Below are positions 17,908 to 26,066 of a stretch of DNA of 64,000 nucleotides, in pieces. Within the stretch, counting starts at the first letter, position 1, and each line of letters begins with the position of its first letter. Made by a program: the position numbers and the translations under genes. This stretch comes from Pantoea rodasii (GTDB lineage: Bacteria; Pseudomonadota; Gammaproteobacteria; Enterobacterales; Enterobacteriaceae): positions 372,001 through 436,000 of the forward strand of contig NZ_MLFP01000086.1 of NCBI RefSeq assembly GCF_002095465.1. Direction: 5' to 3'. The notes beneath the pieces are model-generated. The model saw only the letters and a list, made by a program, of their open reading frames with translations. It did no database searches and was not told where the DNA came from.

Positions 17908-18768
17908 ATGGATATTAAACTGTTACGCGCTTTCGTTACGCTGGCAAACCAGGGGACCTATCACGCAGCGGCCAAAACGCTTTACATCACTCAACCTGCA
18001 CTGAGTAAGCAAATTCAGACGCTGGAGTACCTCGCGGGAGTGACACTGTTTCAGCGCGGACGACATGGCGCACGCCTCACTGTGGCAGGTGAACAACTGC
18101 TGCCGGGCGCCCGCGAGTTAGTGGATCGCTATGTGCAGTTTTGCGCGGACGTTGCCGCACGGCAAAAGGGCGATACCGGCAGGCTTACTCTGGGATTTGG
18201 CATCTCTTCATTCCGCCTGGCGCCCGAGCGAGTCGCAGCTTTTCGTGCGCGGTATCCCGGCGTGCAGGTTTCACTGAATGATATGCCGTCAGCCGTGCAG
18301 GTTCAGCAACTCAGTGAAGGGCGGCTTCAGGTCGGTTTTGTACGCTTACCGGTGCCTGAGCCATTGCACAGCAGGGTGTTGGAAGAAGAGCAGTTGGTGT
18401 TGGCGGTGAGTGATAGATGTTCAGCACCAGCAGAGGCAACGGCACGAATAGAAGCCAATCAGCTGCTTCAGCTCTCTCCCGATCGGGGAGCCGGACTGAT
18501 GACTCAGGCGCAGCAGTTTCTCATCGCTAAAGGCCTTAAACCCCGCACCGTTGCTGCCGCTGATGACATCCAGACGTTACTGGCGCTGGTGGCTGCGGGC
18601 GAAGGTGTCGCACTGCTGCCCGCGAGCGTGGTGCATATTCTGCCAGCCGGAGTCAGGTTAATGCCGCTGGAGGGCGAACACACACGCTGGCAAACTGGCG
18701 TGGCCTGGAACGCACAGATCAAAGACCCGCTGAGGGACAATTTCTTGGGTATCGTGCAGGGGATGTAG
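17908..18768 (+). CDS. LysR-family transcriptional regulator
   Basis: This 286-residue protein has a typical N-terminal winged helix-turn-helix (MDIKLLRAFVTLANQGTYHA and AAKTLYITQPALSKQIQTLE). An effector-binding domain of the periplasmic-binding fold runs from about residue 88. It is divergent from the nitrilase gene, the classic arrangement for a LysR regulator and its target. The 96-base gap would hold both promoters and the operator. The effector is unknown. Confidence 0.85.
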   Translation: MDIKLLRAFVTLANQGTYHAAAKTLYITQPALSKQIQTLEYLAGVTLFQRGRHGARLTVAGEQLLPGARELVDRYVQFCADVAARQKGDTGRLTLGFGISSFRLAPERVAAFRARYPGVQVSLNDMPSAVQVQQLSEGRLQVGFVRLPVPEPLHSRVLEEEQLVLAVSDRCSAPAEATARIEANQLLQLSPDRGAGLMTQAQQFLIAKGLKPRTVAAADDIQTLLALVAAGEGVALLPASVVHILPAGVRLMPLEGEHTRWQTGVAWNAQIKDPLRDNFLGIVQGM

Positions 18769-18775
18769 CGCAGAC

Positions 18776-18802
18776 AAAAAAAGCCTGAACTTTCGTTCAG
18801 GC
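18776..18802 (-). terminator. Terminator of tRNA-Ser
   Basis: A perfect 8-bp stem (18783-18790 with 18795-18802, TTTC loop) is followed on the minus strand by the T run complementary to 18776-18782. It lies just downstream of the tRNA gene. Confidence 0.85.
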
Positions 18803-18815
18803 TCTTCTTCAAAGA

Positions 18816-18903
18816 TGGCGGTGAGAGAGGGGTTCGAACCCTCGATACGTTGCCGTATACACACTTTCCAGGCGTGCTCCTTCAGCCACTCGGACACCTC
18901 ACC
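18816..18903 (-). tRNA. tRNA-Ser (anticodon GGA)
   Basis: The minus strand reads GGTGAGGTGTCCGAGTGGCT at the 5' end and finishes with an encoded CCA, 88 bases in all. The anticodon GGA sits in the context CCTGGAAAG. A long variable arm with a 5-bp stem is present, as expected of a class II tRNA, and the T arm is GAGGG-TTCGAAC-CCCTC. The acceptor stem pairs fully except for a G-U wobble at its seventh pair. It matches the E. coli serW/serX type. Confidence 0.97.
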
Positions 18904-19076
18904 AAATTTTTTGCTAACCGCACTGGGTCAACGGGGCGGTACTATAGGGAGTAACCTGAAAACGGTCAAGCCCTATTTTCTCCTTTTCTTCTATCCGCTT
19001 AAGCTCTGTGCAGCTTGCTGCAACTCTCACCGAACTGCGCATTCTGTCATCAAATTTTTCCTTCTCTGCCACAAAA

Positions 19077-19095
19077 CTGTCACCAGACTGTCGCA
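19077..19095 (+). promoter_or_regulatory. Pho box upstream of phoA
   Basis: Two direct 7-base repeats, CTGTCAC (19077-19083) and CTGTCGC (19088-19094), are separated by four bases. This is the PhoB box arrangement (CTGTCAT N4 CTGTCAT). A further CTGTCAT half-site lies at 19044-19050. The box ends about 50 bases before the phoA ATG, consistent with induction by phosphate starvation. Confidence 0.75.
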
Positions 19096-19146
19096 GACTT
19101 GTCTGCGGAAACATTTGGTTATATTTACTGATAAGGATGCTTATAA

Positions 19147-20553
19147 ATGAAACATATACCTCTATTCACGGTTTCTCTGCTGGCCTCACTCATCGCCACC
19201 TCTGCAGTGGCTGAGACGGCAACCTATTCACGCGCCGCAACCGGTGATATCACTGAACACGGTGGCGCACGTCGCCTGAGCAGTGACCAGACTGAAGCGC
19301 TAAAAGCTTCATTAATTAATACCACCGCTAAGAACGTCATTTTATTGATCGGCGATGGTATGGGGGATTCCGAAATCACCGCCGCGCGTAATCAGGCGAT
19401 GGGCGCAGGTGGCTTCTTCCCTGGCCTCGATGCACTGCCGTTGACCGGTCAGTACACTCACTATTCGCTGGATAAGAAAACCCACAAGCCGAACTATGTG
19501 ACGGATTCTGCGGCATCTGCGACCGCATGGGCCACTGGCACCAAATCCTATAATGGGGCGATTGGCGTGGATGTAAATGGCAAAGATCAGGTCACGATTC
19601 TTGAGCTGGCAAAAGCAGCCGGTAAAGCCACCGGTAACGTCTCAACCGCTGAGTTGCAGGATGCTACGCCTGCCGCGTTGATGGCCCACGTTACCTCACG
19701 TAAATGTTATGGCCCGGAGAAAACCAGCGAGCTGTGTCCAGCCAATGCGCTGGAGCAGGGCGGTAAAGGATCTATCAGCGAGCAGATGCTGAAAACTCGT
19801 CCCGATGTTACCCTGGGCGGCGGTGGAAAATCCTTTAGCGAAAGTGCGAAAGCCGGCGAGTATCAGGGCAAAACGTTGCGCGACCAGGCGCAGGCGCTGG
19901 GCTTCCAACTGGTGGATAACCTGGCAGGAATGAACGCCATTCAGCAGGCCGACCAAAGCAAACCGGTGTTGGGCTTGTTCTCCGATGGCAACATGCCGGT
20001 GCGTTGGCAGGGGCCAAAAGCCAGCTATCACGGCAATATCGATAAGCCGGTCGTCACTTGTGAAGTGAATAAAGAGCGTCCGGCCTCGGTTCCGACGCTG
20101 GCGCAGATGACCAAAAAAGCGCTCGACCTGCTAAGCACCAATGAAAAGGGCTTCTTCCTGCAGGTGGAAGGGGCATCCATTGATAAGCAAGATCATGCCG
20201 CGAACCCGTGCGGTCAGATTGGCGAAACGGTGGATTTAGATGAAGCGGTGCAGCAGGCGCTGGCCTTTGCCCGTGAACACGGCGATACGCTGGTGGTAGT
20301 GACCGCTGATCACGCGCACAGCAGCCAGATTATTGAAAACGGCAGCAAAGCGCCGGGGCTGACGCAGGCAGTCAACACCAAAGACGGCGCGGTGATGACC
20401 ATTAGCTACGGTAACTCTGAAGATGATTCGCAGGGCCATACCGGCACGCAGATTCGTATTGCGGCCTACGGTCCACATGCGGCAAACGTTGTAGGCCTGA
20501 CCGATCAGACGGACTTGTTCTTCACGCTGAAGGATGCAATGGGTATTCAGTAA
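19147..20553 (+). CDS. phoA: Alkaline phosphatase PhoA
   Basis: PhoA is a periplasmic, zinc-dependent phosphomonoesterase that frees phosphate from organic esters. A signal peptide ending near ATSAVAE precedes the mature enzyme. Key sites are visible: metal-binding Asp70 in LLIGDGMGDSE, the nucleophile Ser121 in YVTDSAASATAW, the metal ligands in EGASIDKQDHA and TADHAHSSQI, and the late histidine in DSQGHTGTQ. Cysteine pairs match the disulfide positions of the E. coli enzyme. It has 468 residues. A Pho box precedes it and a terminator follows. Confidence 0.96.
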   Translation: MKHIPLFTVSLLASLIATSAVAETATYSRAATGDITEHGGARRLSSDQTEALKASLINTTAKNVILLIGDGMGDSEITAARNQAMGAGGFFPGLDALPLTGQYTHYSLDKKTHKPNYVTDSAASATAWATGTKSYNGAIGVDVNGKDQVTILELAKAAGKATGNVSTAELQDATPAALMAHVTSRKCYGPEKTSELCPANALEQGGKGSISEQMLKTRPDVTLGGGGKSFSESAKAGEYQGKTLRDQAQALGFQLVDNLAGMNAIQQADQSKPVLGLFSDGNMPVRWQGPKASYHGNIDKPVVTCEVNKERPASVPTLAQMTKKALDLLSTNEKGFFLQVEGASIDKQDHAANPCGQIGETVDLDEAVQQALAFAREHGDTLVVVTADHAHSSQIIENGSKAPGLTQAVNTKDGAVMTISYGNSEDDSQGHTGTQIRIAAYGPHAANVVGLTDQTDLFFTLKDAMGIQ

Positions 20554-20573
20554 CCGCAACCAGCAGCCACGAC

Positions 20574-20599
20574 AATCCCCGCAACAGCGGGGATTTTTT
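20574..20599 (+). terminator. phoA terminator
   Basis: A perfect 9-bp stem pairs 20574-20582 with 20587-20595 around a 4-nt loop and runs into a T tract. Confidence 0.9.
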
Positions 20600-20618
20600 G
20601 TTTGAAGAAGAAGTCGGA

Positions 20619-21632
20619 CTACAATCCGCGCTGGGCCATCAGGCGCGCTAAATCCACCAGTCGATTAGAGAAGCCCCACTCGTTATCGTACCAGGCAAGG
20701 ATTTTCACCAGGTTGCCGCCAATCACCAGCGTAGACAGCCCATCAATGATCGATGAACGCGGATCGCCTTGATAATCACTGGAGACCAGCGGTTCATCGC
20801 TGTACCCCAAAATGCCTTTTAATGGACCTTCAGCGGCCGCGGCTTTGAAAGCACTGTTCACTTCTTCAGCCGTCACATCACGTTTCAGCGTCACGGTTAA
20901 ATCGACTATCGATACCACCGGCACCGGCACGCGTAGCGAGTAACCGGTCAAACGGCCATCCAGTTCGGGGATCACGCGGCCCAGCGCTTTAGCCGCGCCG
21001 CTGGAGTAAGGCACTATCGATAAGGCCGCTGCGCGAGCGCCGCGCAAATCTTTCTCCGGCTGATCGTGCAGCACCTGGCTGTTGGTGTACGCGTGAGTGG
21101 TGTTCATCAAGCCGTGCTCAATACCAAATGCCTGATGTAAAACCTGGGCTGCGGGCGCCAGGCCATTGGTGGTGCAGCTGCCATTACTCACCACAAAATG
21201 CTGCTCAGGATCGTAACGCTGATCGTTCACGCCAAGCACAATTGTCAGGTCATCGTTCTTGCCTGGCGCGGAGATAATCACGCGTTTCGCACCCCCGCGG
21301 GTGATATGCACCGCCGCTTTATCGCGGTCGGTAAAGAATCCGGTAGCCTCAATCACAATGTCTACGCCAACGTCACGCCAGCGGATATTGGCCGGATCGC
21401 GTTCGCTGAACACGCGCACGGGCTTACCATCAATACGCAGTTCACCTTCACCTGCTTCAACTTCTGCGGGCAATCTGCCCAGCAGCGAATCGTGTTTCAG
21501 CAGATGCGCCAGCGTTTTGCTGTCGGTGAGATCGTTAATAGCAACGATCTCAATATCATCACTGCCCAGCGCGGCGCGGAACACGTTACGTCCGATACGG
21601 CCAAAACCGTTAATGCCTAACTTGATCATCAT
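20619..21632 (-). CDS. Glyceraldehyde-3-phosphate dehydrogenase, type I paralogue
   Basis: This enzyme converts glyceraldehyde-3-phosphate to 1,3-bisphosphoglycerate with NAD(P)+. The Rossmann start KLGINGFGRIGRNVFRAAL and the catalytic cysteine (about residue 153, SNGSCTTNGLAP) are present. The second cysteine of the usual SCTTNCLAP motif is glycine. The sequence is clearly not E. coli-type GapA, so this is probably an accessory GAPDH beside the housekeeping copy. The ATG at 21632 (or 21629) follows AAGGAGTCA and is preferred over the longer frame starting at 21695. The gene lies 76 bases downstream of the DJ-1/AraC regulator on the same strand and may be cotranscribed with it. Confidence 0.85.
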   Translation of the reverse strand: MMIKLGINGFGRIGRNVFRAALGSDDIEIVAINDLTDSKTLAHLLKHDSLLGRLPAEVEAGEGELRIDGKPVRVFSERDPANIRWRDVGVDIVIEATGFFTDRDKAAVHITRGGAKRVIISAPGKNDDLTIVLGVNDQRYDPEQHFVVSNGSCTTNGLAPAAQVLHQAFGIEHGLMNTTHAYTNSQVLHDQPEKDLRGARAAALSIVPYSSGAAKALGRVIPELDGRLTGYSLRVPVPVVSIVDLTVTLKRDVTAEEVNSAFKAAAAEGPLKGILGYSDEPLVSSDYQGDPRSSIIDGLSTLVIGGNLVKILAWYDNEWGFSNRLVDLARLMAQRGL

Positions 21633-21707
21633 TGACTCCTTATCCGAAGTGGTTGCAGTCAATGTAGGCTGATGCCGTGATGGCGTAAACGACAAAAAAG
21701 GATCACT

Positions 21708-22685
21708 TTACGCCAATTTACGACACTGAAAGCGCTGGCGATATTCACCGGGCGTGAGATGCAGTTGGCGCTCAAAACTGCGTCGCAAATTGATGCTGCT
21801 GCCAAAGCCGGTTTCCATGGCAATACGATCCAGCGTATCGCGGCTCTGCTCCAGCATTTCACGCGCCGCTGCCAGGCGGGCTTCCGCCACGAAACGGGCA
21901 GGCGAGGCGCCGGTCTCACGGGTAAACACGCGGGTGAAATTACGCGGACTCATGGCAACTTGCTCAGCCAGTTTCTCAACCGACAAGTCTTCAGCCAGGT
22001 TAGCACGTATCCAGCTTTGCAATTGGTTGATCGGGCCGGTGCCGGTAGGCTGCAACGGATAGCGGCTGAACTGCATTTGGCCGCCAGGACGACGCAGATA
22101 CATCACCATATCCTGCGCAATATCGCGTGCCACGCTGAAGCCAAAATCCTCTTCAACCAGCGCCAGCGTCAGGTCAAAGCCAGAACTGACGCCGCCGGAA
22201 GTCCAGATGGGACCATCCTGAACATAGAGCGGCCCCCCCTCCACCTGCACGAGAGGATAGTGTGATTGCAGCGTGTCGAGCAGTCGCCAGTGCGAGGTGG
22301 CACGGCGTCCATCCAGCAATCCGGCCTCGGCGAGCAGCATTGCGCCACCGCAAATGGAGACCACGCGGCGCGCCTGCGGAGCGGCCAGCTTGATAAAATC
22401 CACCACCATAGTGCCTTCTTCGACGCTGTCACCGCGACCGGTGATCATGATGGTGTCCCAGGCCTGGCGGGGATCTAACTCCGCCAGCTTGAGGTCGGCC
22501 AGCAGATTAAGGCCTGATTGACCGTGGATCACTTGATGAGACTGAGTGGTGGCAATACTGACGCGATAACGCGGTTGGTCGATGCCGACCGGCAAGTGCA
22601 TGTTGGCATGCATCAGGATATCGGCGATACCTGCCGCTTCGAACAGCATACCGCCATCGGGAACGATAACGAGGAAGTTTTTCAT
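21708..22685 (-). CDS. GlxA-family transcriptional regulator (DJ-1/PfpI plus AraC helix-turn-helix)
   Basis: The N-terminal half (to about residue 185) is a DJ-1/PfpI-like domain with a nucleophile-elbow cysteine (VVSICGGAMLLAEAGLL). The C-terminal 100 residues form a double AraC helix-turn-helix (NFTRVFTRETGASPARFV and IAMETGFGSSINLRRSF). Proteins of this type regulate catabolic genes in response to small molecules. The ATG at 22685 (MKNFLVIVPDGG) has CAGG upstream and is preferred over the start at 22709. It precedes the GAPDH gene, which is the likeliest target. About 325 residues. Confidence 0.82.
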   Translation of the reverse strand: MKNFLVIVPDGGMLFEAAGIADILMHANMHLPVGIDQPRYRVSIATTQSHQVIHGQSGLNLLADLKLAELDPRQAWDTIMITGRGDSVEEGTMVVDFIKLAAPQARRVVSICGGAMLLAEAGLLDGRRATSHWRLLDTLQSHYPLVQVEGGPLYVQDGPIWTSGGVSSGFDLTLALVEEDFGFSVARDIAQDMVMYLRRPGGQMQFSRYPLQPTGTGPINQLQSWIRANLAEDLSVEKLAEQVAMSPRNFTRVFTRETGASPARFVAEARLAAAREMLEQSRDTLDRIAMETGFGSSINLRRSFERQLHLTPGEYRQRFQCRKLA

Positions 22686-22736
22686 GGCGTAACCTGACTC
22701 ATAAAACAAATTAAGCCAGATTATCGCACATCCTGA

Positions 22737-23759
22737 TTACGTTTGGTTGTGATAAGGCCCTTGCGCCACCGAGTTGCGCTTAACTAACCTGCCCGGCATT
22801 AACGAGAGCGGGGTAATGGCTTCTCCATCCAGCATTTTGGTCAGTTGCATGAGCGCACTGGAAACCATCTCGGCCACCGGAACATGGACCGTGGTTAACG
22901 CGGGGATAAGAAACGGGGCGACGGGAATATCATCAAATCCCAGCAGGGAAACATCCTCTGGCACGCGCAATCCTGCATTGTGCAACGCGCAAGCCGCACC
23001 AATGGCCATATCGTCATTGCTGGCCACCAGCGCGGAGAACGGCACTTTTCGGCGTAACAGTTCTTCTACCGCTTGTTGGCCGCTGACGCTGGTCCAGCAT
23101 CCATCCAGCATCAGGTTTTCGTTGTATTCGAGTTGATTATCCATCAACGCGGAAATAAACCCCTTATGACGGCTTAACCCAGTATGTGAACTGCCCATCC
23201 CTTTAATAAACGCAATGTCTCTGTGCCCTAATGCAATAAGGTGGTTCACCGCGTTGAGCGTGTCATTTTCGTGGTCGGCACAGACAGAATATTGCGGATG
23301 CTTCTTCAGGCGACGATTTAAAACGATTAAAGGCTTACTCATAGCAGGAATAAGGGCATCAATATCGTCCACGCTTAAATAGCGCGGATAGATGATCACC
23401 GCATCGCAGCAGCTATCAATCAGAAAGTTAATCGCGTCACGCTCTTGCTGCGCATTGTGCTTACCATCGGCCAGCACCAATTGTGACCCAAGTTTTTCCG
23501 TCATGGTAGCAGCCTGAAATAACAACTCGGTGAAAAACGGGCCGTTATACAGCGTGTTGGGTACCATCAAACCAATGCTATGGGAACGGCTGGTGGCCAG
23601 ATTGCGCGCGAGCAGATTCGGGCGATAATCCATCTCGTCTATGGCCAGCATCACACGATCCCGCACCGTTTTAGACACATAAGCATGCCCAGCCAGCACG
23701 CGGGACACGGTTGCTTTTGAAACGCCAGCGCGTTTAGCAACATCAAGCATTGTAGTCAT
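22737..23759 (-). CDS. LacI-family repressor, AscG-like
   Basis: This 340-residue repressor begins MTTMLDVAKRAGVSKATVSR, nearly identical to E. coli AscG through the helix-turn-helix. A sugar-binding domain follows from about residue 60. AscG represses beta-glucoside genes. Here the gene is divergent from a PTS and phospho-beta-glucosidase operon, and two AscG-like palindromes lie in the shared region, so it almost certainly controls that operon. The inducer is probably a phosphorylated or free beta-glucoside (inference). Confidence 0.85.
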   Translation of the reverse strand: MTTMLDVAKRAGVSKATVSRVLAGHAYVSKTVRDRVMLAIDEMDYRPNLLARNLATSRSHSIGLMVPNTLYNGPFFTELLFQAATMTEKLGSQLVLADGKHNAQQERDAINFLIDSCCDAVIIYPRYLSVDDIDALIPAMSKPLIVLNRRLKKHPQYSVCADHENDTLNAVNHLIALGHRDIAFIKGMGSSHTGLSRHKGFISALMDNQLEYNENLMLDGCWTSVSGQQAVEELLRRKVPFSALVASNDDMAIGAACALHNAGLRVPEDVSLLGFDDIPVAPFLIPALTTVHVPVAEMVSSALMQLTKMLDGEAITPLSLMPGRLVKRNSVAQGPYHNQT

Positions 23760-23909
23760 TTCGCTTCCTTTTCAGCGTACCTGTGCATTGTAACGCAAAA
23801 AACACCGTTGAAAACCTCACTCACGCCTTGTTGAACTTTTTAAATGCTATTCAGAATAATAACCCTAGATGACAAGTGAATTATTATCACGATGAAGTTA
23901 ACAATAATA

Positions 23910-24012
23910 TGAAACCGGTATCAGATTATACCGTTATCGCCGTGTTAAATAAAAATCCAACGGTTTGAGTTATGGATCACAAAAAGAACAAATGAATCTG
24001 TAACCGGTTGCA
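23910..24012. promoter_or_regulatory. Two LacI/AscG-type operators before the PTS operon
   Basis: Near-palindromes TGAAACCGGTATCA (23910-23923) and TGTAACCGGTTGCA (23999-24012) share the pattern TG-AACCGGT--CA, which fits the AscG operator class. They are 89 bases apart in the divergent region between the repressor and the IIB gene, suitable for looping. A weak CRP-like half match (ending TCACA) lies at 23966-23981 but is not secure. Confidence 0.7.
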
Positions 24013-24058
24013 GAGTGGCGCATCGAAGCGTAATTATTTAAAAAAAACGGAGGGTGTC

Positions 24059-24379
24059 ATGGTGAAAATTCTATTGTGTTGTTCCGCAGGTATGTCAACC
24101 AGCATGGTGGTACAAAGAATGCAGAAAGCCGCTACGCAGCTGGGTTTAGAAGCCAAAATTGATGCCGTTGGCATGGAAGAGTTCAGTGAAAAAATCGCCG
24201 AGTATGACTGTTGCCTGCTGGGCCCGCAGATCAAATATAAATTGGCTGATTTTGAACGTCAGGCGCAGGAATATCACAAACCGGTTACCGTCATTAATAC
24301 CATGGATTATGGCATGCTGAATGGCGAAAAGATTTTGCAGTCGGCGCTCGCCCTGATTGATGCCAATAAGGGGGCATGA
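24059..24379 (+). CDS. PTS lactose/cellobiose-type enzyme IIB
   Basis: This 106-residue cytoplasmic phosphocarrier passes phosphate from IIA to the sugar bound by IIC. The phospho-accepting cysteine is Cys8 in LLCCSAGMSTSMVV. The ATG at 24059 follows GGAGGGTGTC, so the longer frame opening at 24008 is rejected. The stop overlaps the IIC start (ATGATGAG). Together with the two following genes it forms a complete, separately encoded lactose-family PTS for a beta-glucoside such as cellobiose. Confidence 0.93.
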   Translation: MVKILLCCSAGMSTSMVVQRMQKAATQLGLEAKIDAVGMEEFSEKIAEYDCCLLGPQIKYKLADFERQAQEYHKPVTVINTMDYGMLNGEKILQSALALIDANKGA

Positions 24380-25695
24380 TGAGTACACTGGCTGACTCTT
24401 TATTTGGCGTGATTGAGAACCGTATTAGTCCCATTGCCGCGCGGCTCTCTTCGCAGCGGCATGTGGTGGCAATTAAAGATGGCTTTATTGCCTCGATGCC
24501 GTTCCTGATTGTCGGCTCATTTATGCTGCTGTTCTCCCATCCGCCATTCAGTCAAGACAGCCAGTGGGGATTCGCCCAATGGTGGCTGGGCATGGTGAAA
24601 CAGTACAACGACCAGCTGATGATGCCCTATAACATGACCATGGGCATCATGGCGGTGTTTATTACCAGCGCGATTGCTTACAACCTGGCGCAAAGCTACA
24701 AACTCAATGGTTTGATGGCGGCGCTGTTGTCGCTCATGACCTTTCTGGTGGTGGCGGCGCCGCAAAAAGATGGCGCATTGTCCGTGGCGTCGCTGGGCGG
24801 GGAAGGGATCTTCACCGCAATTCTGATCAGTCTTTACTGCACCGAAGTCATGCACTGGCTGGTGAAATTCAACATCGGTTTCAAACTGCCTGAACAGGTG
24901 CCACCGAAGATTCGTCAGTCATTTGATTTGCTGATTCCTATCATGGTGATTTTCCTCACACTCTATCCACTGAATCTGTTTATGGAGAGTCACTTTGGCC
25001 TGTTAATTCCTCAGGCCATCATGTCGGTGTTTGCGCCGATTATCTCGGCAGCCGATTCACTGCCTGCGGTGTTGATTGCCGTGCTGCTGTGTCATCTGTT
25101 GTGGTTTGCCGGTATTCACGGCGCCGCGATTGTCGGCGGTATCCTGCAGGCATTCTGGCTCAGCAATTTGGGTCTGAACCAGGAAGCGTTAAACGCCGGC
25201 CAGGAGATCCCCAAAATCTTCATTGAGCCGTTCTGGCAATTCTTCATTACTGTCGGCGGATCGGGCGCCACCATGGGATTGGTGATTCTCTATCTGCGCA
25301 GCCGCTCAGCGCATTTACGTTCCATCGGCCGTCTTGGCCTGGTGCCGAGCATGTTCAACATCAATGAGCCGATTATTTTCGGCTCGCCGGTGGTGATGAA
25401 TCCGCTGCTGTTTATTCCCTTTATCACTACGCCACTGATCAACGCGGTGATCGCCTGGACGGCCACCCGCACCAATCTGGTTAATCATGTCATTTCTCTG
25501 GCTCCGTGGACCACGCCGGGACCAATTGGCGCGGCCTGGTCAACAGGATGGGACTGGCGTGCCGTGGTGTTAGTGGCATTCCTGATTTGTTTATCCACGC
25601 TGATTTACTACCCGTTCTTCAAAATGTATGAACGCCAGCTGCTGGCGCAGGAAGAAGAAATGGCGCACGAAAAATTGGCTGAGGAGATGAAGTAA
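24376..25695 (+). CDS. PTS lactose/cellobiose-type enzyme IIC
   Basis: This 439-residue membrane permease moves and phosphorylates the sugar. Family landmarks include the N-terminal RLSSQRHVVAIKDGFIASMP, LLCHLLWFAGIHGAAIVGG and the FNINEPIIFGSPVVMNP loop. Ten or so membrane segments are expected. It overlaps IIB by four bases (the ATG at 24379 is also possible), and its stop overlaps the ATG of the IIA gene by one base, so the three are translated as a unit. Substrate is inferred from the phospho-beta-glucosidase neighbours. Confidence 0.93.
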   Translation: MMSTLADSLFGVIENRISPIAARLSSQRHVVAIKDGFIASMPFLIVGSFMLLFSHPPFSQDSQWGFAQWWLGMVKQYNDQLMMPYNMTMGIMAVFITSAIAYNLAQSYKLNGLMAALLSLMTFLVVAAPQKDGALSVASLGGEGIFTAILISLYCTEVMHWLVKFNIGFKLPEQVPPKIRQSFDLLIPIMVIFLTLYPLNLFMESHFGLLIPQAIMSVFAPIISAADSLPAVLIAVLLCHLLWFAGIHGAAIVGGILQAFWLSNLGLNQEALNAGQEIPKIFIEPFWQFFITVGGSGATMGLVILYLRSRSAHLRSIGRLGLVPSMFNINEPIIFGSPVVMNPLLFIPFITTPLINAVIAWTATRTNLVNHVISLAPWTTPGPIGAAWSTGWDWRAVVLVAFLICLSTLIYYPFFKMYERQLLAQEEEMAHEKLAEEMK

Positions 25696-26036
25696 TGCAA
25701 GAGATACAAGAAATGGAAAGCACGGTCATGGAGCTGATTATCCATGCCGGGGAAGCGCGTTCGTCTTCGATGCAGGCGCTGCAAGCAGCCAGAAAACAAA
25801 ATTGGGAGGAAGCCGATGCGCTGCTGGGGAGTGCGCGTGACGCCGCACGCGCGGCCCACAAAATTCAAACCGCGTTAATCGGTGCGGATGAGGGCTGCGG
25901 CAAAATTCCCGTCAACCTGATCATGGTGCATGCGCAGGATCATCTGATGAACGCCATGCTGTGCCGTGATTTGGTAGAAGAGCTGATTTATCTGCATCGT
26001 CAGGTGCAGGAATTATCAAAAACACAGATGCAGTAA
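25695..26036 (+). CDS. PTS lactose/cellobiose-type enzyme IIA
   Basis: This 113-residue helical protein takes phosphate from HPr. The active-site histidine is His79 in IMVHAQDHLMNAM, the standard motif. The N-terminal EIQEMESTVMELIIHAGEAR and the loop containing GADEGCGK are also typical. It lies in the middle of the operon, 30 bases before the GH1 gene. Confidence 0.93.
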   Translation: MQEIQEMESTVMELIIHAGEARSSSMQALQAARKQNWEEADALLGSARDAARAAHKIQTALIGADEGCGKIPVNLIMVHAQDHLMNAMLCRDLVEELIYLHRQVQELSKTQMQ

Positions 26037-26066
26037 GACGCGGTGAATCACATTTAAGGATCGATT

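Noticed and set aside
18815..19150. ORF overlapping tRNA-Ser and the phoA promoter
   Set aside because: It reads through a clear tRNA gene and the Pho box, so it is a chance open frame.
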